Below, in pieces: positions 1-9,437 of a stretch of DNA of 64,000 bases. Source of the stretch: Eledone cirrhosa (taxonomy: Eukaryota; Mollusca; Cephalopoda; Octopoda; Eledonidae); contig OZ024744.1 in assembly GCA_964016885.1 (NCBI GenBank), positions 68,875,278-68,939,277 of the forward strand, written 5' to 3'. The translations under genes and the position numbers were made by a program. The notes beneath the pieces were generated by a model that searched no databases, was not told where the DNA came from, and saw nothing but the letters and a program-made list of their open reading frames with translations. Every line of letters starts with the position of its first letter. Positions within the stretch are counted from its first letter, which is position 1.

Positions 1-960
1 AATGAATATTTTTTTTTAAACTGAATTAATTAACTCGGCAACCCAAAGGCTTATAGATCCCATTCATTAAGTTTACATGCATGTATTCTTTAAACTTTTC
101 ATTTGACTTTGAAAAATACTACTTACTGTTAGTGATGGTTAACATGTATTAGAATTAAAATAAAAATGATAATGCCAAACCGAAAAAGGTCACTGTTTTC
201 TAACAAAAGAAATAAAACCCTTACATTGTGAACCCCCTGTTCTAATACTGGGGTTAGTTATTTCCTCCTCTTCTAATAAACGTTAATATATAGAGGCCCC
301 TCTTGCTGACCAGGGCAATTAAAGTGTAAACTATCATACAAACCTTCATAATCTGCATTTTCAAACTTGCATAACATCGACATTGCTATTTCGCTGTTAA
401 TAAACAACGCTTTTCACGTCGCTCCATTTCTTATTGTACGCCGTCCAGCCCCAATATTTTTTTTCCTGAAACAGCTTCTTTATAATAAACTTTCAATAAT
501 ATTTTTCAAAAACAGCGAAAGAACGTTGTGTTTGATATGTTATGAAAAAATTGATGGTTTAAAAATTTGTATGAAATTGTAAATAAGACAATGAATATTG
601 AAAATAACTCATCCAAGTATTAGAACAGGGGGAAATAACTCACCGGAAGTGATAGTAAATAGACCGTTTGGGGGCCCTAGGGACCACAATTTTCAAGTTA
701 GAGATTTGAAACCTCGTCTATTTGCTTCCTTGGCACTTTTTACATAGGTGTGCACATTTTCACGTCTACTACCATTTAACCGTGCACAACTGAATTTCAA
801 CCACCACCCATTTCATAAATATATATTAGATATATATTAGATATGTCAATCAATTTCTAGTTGATATAAAATGCTCGGATCTATTCATTGGAATCTTGGA
901 GCATATTCTACAGTGGATAAGGCGCATGTCTCTCTGACATGACACCCTTAAATTAATTTA
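1..960. other. AT-rich DNA without a recognisable gene
   Basis: No coding region is convincing here; the longest open stretch (367-582, 71 codons) has no family resemblance that I can see. The stretch holds a candidate short inverted-repeat element (233-632). Near 668 it has a GGGCCCTAGGGA motif that also recurs in the minisatellite at 8,103-8,500, so it may be a decayed piece of that repeat. Confidence 0.6.
233..632. repeat. Candidate inverted-repeat (MITE-like) element
   Basis: Bases 233-263 are nearly the reverse complement of 603-632 (about 27 of 31 positions, core CCCCCTGTTCTAATACT). A pair of arms about 340 bp apart with an AT-rich, non-coding interior fits a small non-autonomous DNA transposon. 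No target-site duplication is obvious and no superfamily can be named. Confidence 0.4.
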
Positions 961-982
961 ATTTAATTTTGAATATATATAT

Positions 983-1521
983 ATGGTGGCTGCCAACTCG
1001 TTTTCGAGTACGGCCACTACTTTATATCCATGTAAACACTACACTTGTGACAATTATTGACACAGAGTGCTGGACCCATGGTACCATGTGATGACAAGTG
1101 CAGAGAGATCTCCAGATACAAAGCAATGCCTGTGCCGTGAAGCTTTATAGTGAGCAAAGGCACTGCACAAAGCCAGTCCCACTCTCTTAACCAAGATGAT
1201 ATTTACCAAAAAGAAGAACAAGTCAACATCATTGGATACCATCAGAGTTGCAGGTGTTATATCAGAGTGTTCCTTCTCCTAGAATTCTGCCTTAACAAAG
1301 GCTAAGGGGGTCATCTCCCCCGGTGATTTTGTATGGCCATTGACTATTAAGAGCTCCTTTGCCCTTTGACAGGTTTTGTTTTTAGTCCTGCAGGAAGTCC
1401 AAAGTCACCCTCCTCACCAAGAAACCTTGGTGGGGTTGCCAGTTTAGTCGCCAACGACCGACCATGAGACAGGTTGTACTGGGATACATGTTACCAGTAG
1501 CACCAACTGGTGACCTCACAT
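983..1521 (-). mobile_element. Internally deleted LINE derivative (5' UTR joined to a 3' end)
   Basis: Read on the minus strand, the first ~430 bp align with the 5' untranslated part of the zinc-finger LINE at 11,650-12,080: shared blocks include TGCTACTGGTAACATGTA, CCTGTCTCATGGTCGG and GGCAACCCCACCAAG. The last ~35 bp (GGCCGTACTC, CGAAAACGAG, TTGGCAGCCA) match the minus-strand fragment ending near 8,619. Endonuclease, reverse transcriptase and zinc fingers are all missing. Both ends abut TA repeats. It looks like a non-autonomous derivative that kept a LINE head and a tail. Confidence 0.65.
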
Positions 1522-1647
1522 ATATATATATATATATATTGGAAAATATGTGAGATCCTTGGTACAGTTAGGTATATTTGAAAAAAAGGAAAAGAATGAC
1601 TTCACTTGAAATGTTAAAAAATTTATGATTTAATGTTATAATATAAT

Positions 1648-1736
1648 TGTTTCTACTTATGGCACAAAGCCAGCAATTACCCAGTGCATTACTGGTACTT
1701 TATTTTATCGACCCCGTAAGGATGAAAGGCAAAGTT
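1648..1736 (-). mobile_element. tRNA-derived SINE (family 1), 3' half
   Basis: Reverse-strand copy of the SINE seen six more times here, carrying the body motifs TTATCGACCCCGTAAGGATG and CAGTGCATTACTGGTACTTT. The tRNA-like head is missing and a (TATAAT)n tract (about 1,740-1,796) takes its place. Cephalopod genomes carry abundant tRNA-related SINEs of this kind; the family name is from memory. Confidence 0.75.
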
Positions 1737-2052
1737 AATGTTATAATGTTATAATATAATATTATAATATTATAATATTATAATATTATAATATTATCAG
1801 TTGGTAGATCCAGTAAGTTCTTTGTTAACTTAGGTGGGAAGAATTTTAGAGATTCCTGGTTAACTTGGGTTGGAGAACTTTCTCGCATTCGTCTGTCTGT
1901 GGCGATTGTCAAACTGAGATCAGGTTGTGTTGAAATGTGTGACTATATATAAGAGAGATTTGGATGTGTCTTGGGTGTGGTGTGTGGTGTTAATGAGTGT
2001 TGATGATGAAGATCCGGAGGAATTAAAGTATACATACATACACACGCACATA

Positions 2053-2090
<38 letters not shown>
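2053..2090. repeat. (CA)n microsatellite
   Basis: About 19 uninterrupted CA units inside repeat block copy 1. The inverted copy at 18,140-18,214 is much longer, so the array has changed length since the copies separated. Confidence 0.9.
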
Positions 2091-2100
<10 letters not shown>

Positions 2101-2195
2101 CACTCAGAAAATGGTGAGTTTGTAAGATGAGTGTATAGATATATGTATGTATAATGTGTTTTTTTTATATATGTGCCAGTAGGTATACAGATATA

Positions 2196-3090
2196 CGAGG
2201 TGGGTCAGAAAAGTTCCAGGACTAATGTCACAAAAGATTTATTTCAAACCCAAACTTCACACTAAGAGTTTTCTCCTTCAAAGTAATCCCCCTGGAGTCT
2301 AATGCACTTTTCCATCCTTTTCTGCCACGCTTGCATGTACTCCTGGAAGGATTCTTCCGTGATCCTCCGCAGTTCTGTCGTCACGGCCTTTTTGATGTCG
2401 TCCACGTCTTCAAAACGGGTCCCCTCCGGATCGTACTCGAAGATCCATGATTCATCACCGGTGATGACTGTCCCTAGCAAGTCTAGTTCGGTTTCAAGAC
2501 GCTCGAGGATGTCCTGGCACACTTGCATGCGTCGACCCTTCTGGTCATCGCTCAGCAGTTTTGGCCCCTTCTTCGCGGAGACTTTCCGCATGTCCAAATC
2601 TTCAGTGAGAATCTTCCAGACGCTGTCCCAATTCATGCCCAGCTCATTTGCCATCAGTCGAACAGTCAGCCGACGATCGCTACGCACCATCTGCCTGACG
2701 CGCTCAACGTTGACCTCAGTCCTGGTTGTTGAGGGCCTTCCGCTCCTTGGGTCATCTTCCACGTCCTCGCGTCGTTCTTTAAACTTCTTGCACCACTAAA
2801 AAACACGTGAGCGTGACATCGTCTTATCTCCATACACTTGCTGCAGCAATCCCAGTGCTTCTGACGGAGTTTCAAGGTTGTTCGTTGCTCTGTGTTCATT
2901 GCTTGACGACCTGAAACAGAGGACATGTATATAAAACTATGAAGAAAAAAGTGTCATCGCTGCAGAGAGCTAAGATTACAGTTACATACTCCAGGGAGAT
3001 TACTTTGAAGGGGAAAACTCTCAGTGTGAAGTTTGGGTTTGAAATAAATCTTTTGTGACATCAGTCCTGGAACTTTTTTGACACACCTCA
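2196..3090 (-). mobile_element. Internally deleted mariner-type DNA transposon
   Basis: The ends are inverted repeats of about 105 bp: the left end begins CGAGGTGGGTCAGAAAAG and the reverse complement of the right end begins TGAGGTGTGTCAAAAAAG; both continue into nearly the same sequence. Both ends are flanked by TA (2,194-2,195 and 3,091-3,092), the target duplication of Tc1/mariner elements. At 895 bp it is shorter than a normal ~1.3-kb mariner because the transposase gene has lost its middle. Confidence 0.9.
2262..2926 (-). pseudogene. mariner transposase, frameshifted and internally deleted
   Basis: Mariner transposases cut and join DNA through a DDD triad in the nucleus. This copy shows the N-terminal helix-turn-helix part, the linker DDPRSGRPSTT and the first catalytic aspartate in GDESWIFEYDPE. 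Straight after that it jumps to the C-terminal part (GTRFEDVDDIKKAV through RLQGDYFEGENS). The stretch that carries the second and third catalytic aspartates in the family is absent, so the protein cannot be active. The N-terminal coding (2,763-2,926) is in another frame and contains an in-frame stop. About 166 codons remain in one frame, against ~345 in intact relatives. Confidence 0.9.
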
Positions 3091-3091
3091 T

Positions 3092-3480
3092 ATGTGTACA
3101 AGTTTATGTGTATGTGTGCATATGTGTGTGTGTATTTATATATGTGTATATGTATGCACGTGCGTATGTGTGAGATATGTGTATATATATGTATGTGTGT
3201 GTATATATGTATGTGTGGATATGTGTATAATATATTTATATGTATATATATATGTAGTATATATATATGTATATGTAAAAAAATATATATATGCAGGAGG
3301 TATAAAATGTGTTTATATGGAATATATATGTGTATGTATGTATGTGTATATAAAATGTGTGGAGAACATATATACATATATATATATGTGTATATGTATG
3401 TATATGTATGTGCGTGTGTGTGTGTATGTATATATGTATGTGTGTATGAATGTATAATATATATATGTGTGTATATGGGA

Positions 3481-3530
<50 letters not shown>
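3092..3530. repeat. TA/TG-rich simple-sequence tract
   Basis: Interspersed TATG, TGTG and TATA tracts ending in a clean (TA)n array at about 3,488-3,530. The open frames on both strands are tyrosine, isoleucine and cysteine-rich translations of the repeats, not genes. Confidence 0.9.
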
Positions 3531-3531
<1 letters not shown>

Positions 3532-6500
3532 AATTCACAAGAATCAAAGCTATGTTTAAAACATTTATTCGCTGACAATTGTTTCTTCCAAACCTAGGCC
3601 TAGAATCTGCGGACCATTTTTAATGTTTGTACATATAATTGACCTCCTACTCAACGTAAGAGACATAAAGATACATATATATATATATTGATGTATAGTG
3701 TGGAGTTGATGCGACATATATTATGCTATACTATATTTGTACAGTAATTCAAATTAAGATTAAAATCAAAATTTAAAAACAAGATTAAAATACATGCGAC
3801 AGATAACACAGATAATACAAGAGAAGAGTCTAATAATCAAATTAAATAGATAGTATATGCGTTAGTCATATATGGAGGGAGGGAGCAAACAAATGTATCA
3901 TGTATATATGAGTACTGTGTGGCAAGGTATTACATGAAATACAAGCACTTTAAGCGGGTATGTAAGAGTATTAAGGTGGTTGCAGTGCGAGGGTATTTTC
4001 TGTATAGTTCAAATTTGTATGTGTGCAGAAAAAGAAAGTTATATTTTTCACGTCCATCACCATTTTCACATCCAGAAAAAGGAAGTTATCGTTTTCACAT
4101 CCATCACATAAGTTACGATGTATTTGTATTGAATGTTTGTTGTAGTAATGGATTGTAACGTATTGAAACTCAGTGTTATTTAATCCATATTTATAGATTA
4201 GGTTATTTTGACTGCGAGAATTTACAGCGGTTTAATATCCGGAAGTGGGTATGTAATTAAGGGGAGCTAATGCGTAAGGGGGGGGGGGGTAACTAGCTTA
4301 TTCTAATAATTAAATTCATAGCTCTAATACACATTATATGGTGCCTCAATTGAGTCCCTTATATAAAAGGTTATATATTTATATTTAATTTTAAATACAG
4401 TCTACTCTCTCATAATGTATTAAAGGTTTCAATTGGAAGTTGTTTACCCATTATGATATAGTGCCATAATTGAATTTCCCACACAAAGTGCTATATCTTT
4501 ATATCAAATTAACCTTAAATACAGTCTACTCTCAAAACATATTAAAGGTTCAATTAGATTTTTGTCCACCCAACATTTGGTAAGCTATGAAACAGCGTAC
4601 AGCTGTTTGCATGATAAATTAGATACATCCCTTGAGTAAATAAATTCATCCCTCATATACAATGTTATTAATCTATACATTTAATTATAAATGCATATAT
4701 AATTCATATATAATTCATATTTCATATTTCATTGTTCCATATTACATATAAGTTCGACAAATCCCTTATGTTAATAAATTAATCCTATATATACCCAATG
4801 TTATTAATTTATACATTTAATTACAAATGTATATATAATTCATTGTTGCATCTAATATTTAAAGTTTATATAAACTGTATTATATTTCAATCACTATATA
4901 ATTATAAGTAATCTAAAGTAATTATATTAAAAGGTGGTGATTATAAGGATATTTCTAGGGTATAAAGTTATAGATAAAATGATTTGTGTAGAGGAAAGGG
5001 TGGATCAGAGAGTGTGGTGTAGTGGTGGAAGGTAAGACCTTGAGGTGAAATTCTAAAAGTGGTGATGAGTTCAAATCTGACATTGTTATATACTAGGTTT
5101 AAAGTTTTGGAAAGAGTGTCGGAAGCGGTGTTGGCACGATGCAAACACTTCCGATTTTTTTATTAAGGAGGTTAAGATTCGAAAAGATTATAGTATGGGT
5201 CTCTAGTAGACAGAGGTTACAAAATTTATTAGATGGTTTATACGATGCAGCCCTACCTACCACTTCCCATTGAAGTGTATATGATCTATTCCTACTTTTC
5301 AGATAGTGTATGTAGCTAGATAGTGAAGTGGAGTTGGCTAGATTGTTTTTTTTTTTAAGAATGTAGATGCGAGTTGTATCCCGTTTTGAAGCAGTTCGAA
5401 GTAGAGTCTATATAGGTTTCAGAAGAGTTGTTAGTGTTGACCGTGCATGAGTAAATGATGTCCTTGATTAAGCAGTTTTTACATAAAAGGGCAGGTTCTA
5501 TTTGATCTACAGTTACATTTATTTTGGATGTTATCTCGTCGGTTATTATGTTGTGTAGAAATCTGGTTCCTAGGTATTGCATTAGGACTATGAAGGTTGT
5601 CGTTCCTAATGTTATTGATTTCATTAGTGTTATTACTATTATTACTATTGTTATTAGGGTTTGTAGTTATTATGTTGTTTTGAAAGTTTACCCCCAGCTG
5701 TGTTTTAGTTTGTTGAAAGTAAGTATTAATCTTTCTTTTATTACTACTAGCTATGTGGTATGCTATGTTAGGTGTGGTAGAGTAGGAGAGTTTAATGGTG
5801 TTTTTATTTATAAGACTATGGTATTTGTGGCCAGACGGGAAGTTTTTATTTATAAGACTATGGTACTTGTGGCCAGACGGGAAGTTTTTATCCAGGATTG
5901 AGAAGAAAGCCTTAGGTAGGTTGGTAGAGACGTTTAGATTGAAAAGGGGGGTTGAAAAATTGTATTATTTCTTCTTCTATTTTTCTATTGAGGTATTTCT
6001 GTTTATAGTATTTTGGTGTCTAGTCTGGTGAGAGTTACGTTTGATGCTACCCTTCGTATTAGTGTGAGTGTGGTTATTATTCTTATTACTATTTTTTCTC
6101 ATCGTCATGTTGTGAGAAATAATGTTGTAGCTATGTGTTTTTATAGGTAGGAACTCAATCCCATTATTATGGCCTGATTTAGCTTATGCCTGATTATAGT
6201 ATTGTGAATTATTGCTAAATATGGTTTCGTTATAAGATAGATTAGAGATTCTATTAGATATTCCTTTAGTGATTGAGTTTAATATGGATCTATGGTGGTT
6301 AGACTTGGTATCTACATAAATTAGTTTTTCGTTAGGTTTATGAAATTGTGTATATATTTTAAAGTCTAAGTAAAGGGTAGCATCAAGGAAGTTAACATTT
6401 TTAGTGTTTTTGTCTATGGTGATACCTAAGTTATAGTTTTTGAAAGTTTTATGTAATAGTTTCCTAGAACTTTCTATATTAAATTTTTTATAGTCTATAA

Positions 6501-7015
6501 GGAGTATTGCATCATCGCGGTATAAACCACCGTTGAGGTATGGTAGGTCCTTAGATATAGGCCCACCAAATCAGTGACCTGCGCCGAGTCACTAGATCCC
6601 ATAGTTATGTCAAAGTTGTTATGCGTATCCTTGCGGGTCCATAACTGATCTTCAAATGCAATTATGGTTTTACGGGCCGCAAGTATGACATCAATTTGGG
6701 ATTTAGTCAGGTCACTATTGTTCATGGCCATAATGAGTGCTTTATTTAATAGGATAGGGGAAATAGAGGTGTAGTATGAATTGATATCAAACTGTATACA
6801 TTTTTTATTTTTGTTCTCTTTAATATCCTTAAACCATTCAATAACTTCCCCTGTATTTCCCCACTGGTTAAGATATATTTTGTGCTTAATCTGTGGGATA
6901 ATTTTATGTAAAATTTTCTTACTGATAATGCCAATGTCAGATTTGGAAGGGCAGATTAGTCTTATCGAAAGGTTACTAATGAAATCTTTCTTATGGCATT
7001 TTTTAGATTTACGCC
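3530..7015 (-). mobile_element. Penelope-like element 1 (PLE1), 5'-truncated
   Basis: On the minus strand this runs from reverse transcriptase (7,015) through a linker to a GIY-YIG endonuclease (about 5,355) and then ~1.8 kb of 3' non-coding DNA. The non-coding part aligns with that of PLE2: 4,290-4,420 with 16,560-16,690, 3,890-4,120 with 16,900-17,120, and 3,530-3,690 with 17,305-17,450. It therefore belongs to the element. It contains a ~125-bp tandem duplication (about 4,335-4,560) and a ~110-bp one (about 4,615-4,850). The 5' edge abuts another PLE-type fragment on the opposite strand. Confidence 0.75.
5340..7015 (-). pseudogene. PLE1 reverse transcriptase and GIY-YIG endonuclease, decayed
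   Basis: Penelope-like proteins copy RNA with a telomerase-related reverse transcriptase and nick DNA with a GIY-YIG nuclease. Reading in pieces on the minus strand I see KSDIGIISKKILHKII near 6,930, FDINSYYTSIS near 6,790, FDITMGSSDSAQVTDLVG near 6,590, the catalytic box YRDD near 6,515, NFLDATLYLDF near 6,380 and the YVDTKSNHHRSILNS block near 6,290. The nuclease follows at about 5,460-5,355, with CTVNTNNSSETYIDSTS. The family has YIGST there, so a key glycine is changed to aspartate. Several frameshifts break the frame, and a 42-bp in-frame duplication lies at 5,800-5,883. Confidence 0.8.
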
Positions 7016-7826
7016 CTACCCTTTACCCCAGCACTACCACTCTTCTCCGTCTGGCTGAGCTTGTTCTCACCCTTAATGGATTTTCTTTTTCGGAAGAATT
7101 TTACCAGCAGGTCTCTGGGGTAGTAATGGGGACCAGAATGGGTCCAAACTATGCCAACTTGTTTGTTGGCTACGTCGAAGCCCAGGTCTTCTCTGAGTAC
7201 GCTGGACCGACTCCTGAGCTATACGGTCGTTATATCGACGACTGTATCGGCGCCACCTGTCTATCACAAGAACAGCTCGACTATTTTCTTTCTTTTGTCC
7301 CATCTTTCCATCCTGCTCTCAATTTCACCGCCTCCGTCTCCGTTTTTCTGTCACTCTATTAATCACTCTCACCACACCCTCTCTATTTCCATCTACATTA
7401 AACCAACAGACTCCCAATCTTATCTCGACTTCACCTCCTCCCATCCAACCCACACCGAACACTCCATACCCTATTCCCAATTCCTCCGTCTTCGTCGACT
7501 CTGTAGCCAGGACGACGATTTCGAAACCCATTCCCTTCGCATGGCTTCCTGCTTCATCCAGCATGGATATCCCCCACCTTGATCCAAGCTGCTCTCATCC
7601 GCGCCCGTGAAACAGACAGCAACACAGCCCTCTCACCTCACCCCCCGCCCTCCCAACACCCGTGTTCCTTTCCCCCCCCCCCCATGTCCCTACCATTCCG
7701 GCGACATATCCTCCGTCCCTTTTGTATCCTCACTTCTGACCCCGTCACTTCTCGCTTTTTTCCAAACCCACCCATTACTGCTTTTAAGCGCTCCCGAAAC
7801 CTCCGCAACCTCCTGGTTCGCAGTTC

Positions 7827-7830
<4 letters not shown>
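7010..7830 (+). pseudogene. PLE-type reverse transcriptase fragment of a second lineage
   Basis: Plus-strand pieces in different frames show a reverse transcriptase resembling another Penelope-like lineage: VVMGTRMGPNYANLFVGYVE near 7,130, the catalytic box RYIDD near 7,230, the conserved YKPTDSQSYLDFTSSHP near 7,400, IPYSQFLRLRRLCSQDDDF near 7,475, and FKRSRNLRNLLVRSS near 7,790. Frameshifts separate the blocks (about 7,330 and 7,580), and C-rich runs at 7,672-7,684 may be the cause of one. The 5' part and any endonuclease are missing. The right edge meets a (TATG)n array. YIDD rather than YRDD, and low similarity, separate it from PLE1. Confidence 0.7.
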
Positions 7831-7858
<28 letters not shown>

Positions 7859-7896
7859 TGTATGTATGTATGTATGTATGTATGTATGTATGTATC
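7831..7896. repeat. (TATG)n microsatellite
   Basis: About 16 tetranucleotide units directly after the PLE-type fragment. (CATA)n at 8,551-8,617, the same repeat on the other strand, lies on the far side of the Helitron-like element. Confidence 0.9.
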
Positions 7897-7930
7897 TATA
7901 TGTGTATATATGTGGGAGATATATATAATA

Positions 7931-8500
7931 CTATCAGTGGTACCCGGCGTTGCACGGGATAAGGTATTTTGGAACGCGGGCCGCCAACAGACCTAATCGT
8001 GGAAAAACTGCATGCCTGGACAATATGTAAAGAAAATAAACCGAATACTCTGATGGCTGGATAATCTAAGATTTTCCTCGATGAAGCAGGAAAAAGGCAG
8101 GTCTTCACCAAATGCGGGCCCTAGGGATCAAGAAAATGTTTTTTTATGTGCATAATATGCCTTGAAGTTTCGGGAAAATCGGCTAGACGTAACACCTCAA
8201 AAAGGCCCTAAAAAGCTGAAAAAAATGAAATTTTTCACCTAATGCGGGCCCTAGGCAATAAAAAAGTTGGATTTTCTTTGCTCACGGTATGAAGAAGAGA
8301 CTGACTAATACATAGTTACAATTTCAAGGAAATCAGTCTGACGTAGCGCCTAAAAAAAAACCCTAAAAAGCTGGAAAAACACGCAGTTTTTCACCTAAGG
8401 CGGGCCCTAAGGGATCACAAAGTTGAATTTTCCACTCCCTGAAATATAAGTAATACACATGTAAAGTTTGAAAAAGATCGGTTGGGTACTTCTCGGGTTT
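7931..8500 (-). mobile_element. Non-autonomous Helitron-like element with an internal minisatellite
   Basis: On the minus strand the element ends with a hairpin (CCCG loop CGGG, 7,943-7,958) followed by GTACCACTGATAG. This matches the autonomous Helitron's end (hairpin, then GTACTGCTGCTAG at 33,809-33,837). Inside are three diverged units of about 135-155 bp, each marked by GCGGGCCCTAGG or a variant (near 8,112, 8,246 and 8,400) and a CCTAAAAAGCTG box. There is no coding capacity. Internal minisatellites are common in non-autonomous Helitrons. The 5' end at about 8,500 is uncertain. Confidence 0.6.
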
Positions 8501-8550
8501 CACACACACACACACACCCCACACACACACAAATACACACATACGCACAT

Positions 8551-8617
8551 ACATACATACATACATACATACATACATACATACATACATACATACATAC
8601 ATACATACATACATACA
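8551..8617. repeat. (CATA)n microsatellite
   Basis: About 16 tetranucleotide units, sitting immediately beyond the 3' tip of the LINE-end fragment at 8,618-8,680 (minus strand). Confidence 0.9.
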
Positions 8618-8680
8618 TGATGGCTGCCCCCTCGTTATCTAGTATGGCCATTGCACGAGGAGAAAGAAAAAAAAAAAAAT
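8618..8680 (-). mobile_element. LINE 3'-end fragment
   Basis: On the minus strand this reads CCTCGTGCAATGGCCATACT followed by AGATAACGAGGGGGCAGCC and ends in (GTAT)n. The same tip, slightly changed, closes the derivative at 983-1,521. It is probably a severely truncated copy or the 3' tip of the zinc-finger LINE family, although that family's own 3' end is not seen intact here. Confidence 0.5.
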
Positions 8681-8904
8681 AATAATAATAAATAAATAAA
8701 AAGAAAAAAAAAAGAAATATATATATATAAACATATACATACTCACACACACATATACACACACACATACATTAATAACAATAATAATAACAACAATAAT
8801 AATAATGACAACAACAATAATAATATACATATACATATACATATATATATACACACACACGCACACACATAAACATATCTACACACACACACACACACAC
8901 ACAC
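8680..8904. repeat. Low-complexity A/AAT/CA-rich tract
   Basis: Poly-A, AAT, CAA and CA runs lie between the LINE-end fragment and the zinc-finger LINE copy B. On the minus strand they follow directly after copy B's last coding bases and may be its 3' tail plus expansion. Confidence 0.8.
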
Positions 8905-8912
8905 GATAGCAA

Positions 8913-9218
8913 CTAACAGCGCTGCGATCGAATGTGGCTTTTTAGCCCAGCCAATGATCTAAAATGTCTTGCACAGAGTCGGCAACCAAAACATTTACTG
9001 GGAATAGTCGGCTGTGGTTGGAGTTCGTGTAATTTTGCATGTCGCTTGAGCCCTCCTGCTGATTTACATTCTCTACCACATGTTTGGCAAGCATGATGAG
9101 TAGCATCTCCAACAGCAGCCTGGTAGTCAACCACTGGTCTTACTTTATGACTGCGAAGATGACTTTCGAGTCCAGCTTTGCTTAGGCAGAGTCTCGCACA
9201 TACGCTGCATGTCAGCAC
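8913..9218 (-). pseudogene. LINE copy B C-terminal C2H2 zinc-finger array
   Basis: Three zinc-finger units lie in one 101-codon frame. The first two are canonical C-X2-C-X12-H-X3-H (CSVCARLCLSKAGLESHLRSH; CQTCGRECKSAGGLKRHAKLH, each read from the first Cys). The third (CRLCARHFRSLAGLKSH) has a changed last ligand. In the family this array probably helps nucleic-acid binding by the retrotransposon protein; that role is inference. A 19-bp tandem duplication at 9,196-9,233 lies at the junction with the preceding coding piece and adds to the frame damage. Copy A retains only one finger (about 15,322-15,385). Confidence 0.75.
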
Positions 9219-9233
9219 ATACGCTGCATGTCA
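9196..9233. repeat. 19-bp tandem duplication in LINE copy B
   Basis: GCACATACGCTGCATGTCA occurs twice in direct succession (9,196-9,214 and 9,215-9,233) with no mismatch, so it is a recent slip. Nineteen bases shift the frame. Confidence 0.95.
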
Positions 9234-9437
9234 GGACCCTCGCCGTCTCGAAGTGCAACAGCAATGCCCTTCCTCACATCCCGCTTTACTTTCTCGTATG
9301 CGATTCGAGATGCCTCAAAGGCAACTTTTCCCTCATATACAGTCTTTCTCCATTTATTACGATCAGCAGCAATATTTTCCCATGTATCAGCAGAGATGTT
9401 AGCGTCTTTCAGAGAGGCTTTCAAGGAATCCTTATAC

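Larger units (their letters stand above)
1565..2130 (+). repeat. Dispersed repeat block, copy 1 (inverted copy at 18,104-18,690)
   Basis: The whole block is the reverse complement of 18,104-18,690, including the left edge (AAAAAAAGGAAAAGAATGAC), the embedded SINE 3' half, the stretch starting TTGGTAGATCCAGTAAGTTC, a (CA)n tract and the right edge CACTCAGAAAATGGTGAG. The open frame at 1,927-2,130 is mostly microsatellite and is not a gene. In this copy the SINE 5' half is replaced by (TATAAT)n. Confidence 0.8.

Noticed and set aside
2302..2799. 166-codon open frame on the plus strand opposite the mariner transposase
   Set aside because: It is the antisense shadow of the transposase coding strand; only the minus strand shows family motifs.
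3021..3597. Long open frames on both strands (up to 185 codons) rich in Tyr, Ile, His and Cys
   Set aside because: Translation of TATG/TA/TG simple repeats; compositional only.
8363..8866. Open frames with long Tyr-Val-Cys-Met repeats
   Set aside because: They run through the (CATA)n and CA/AAT tracts and have no domain.
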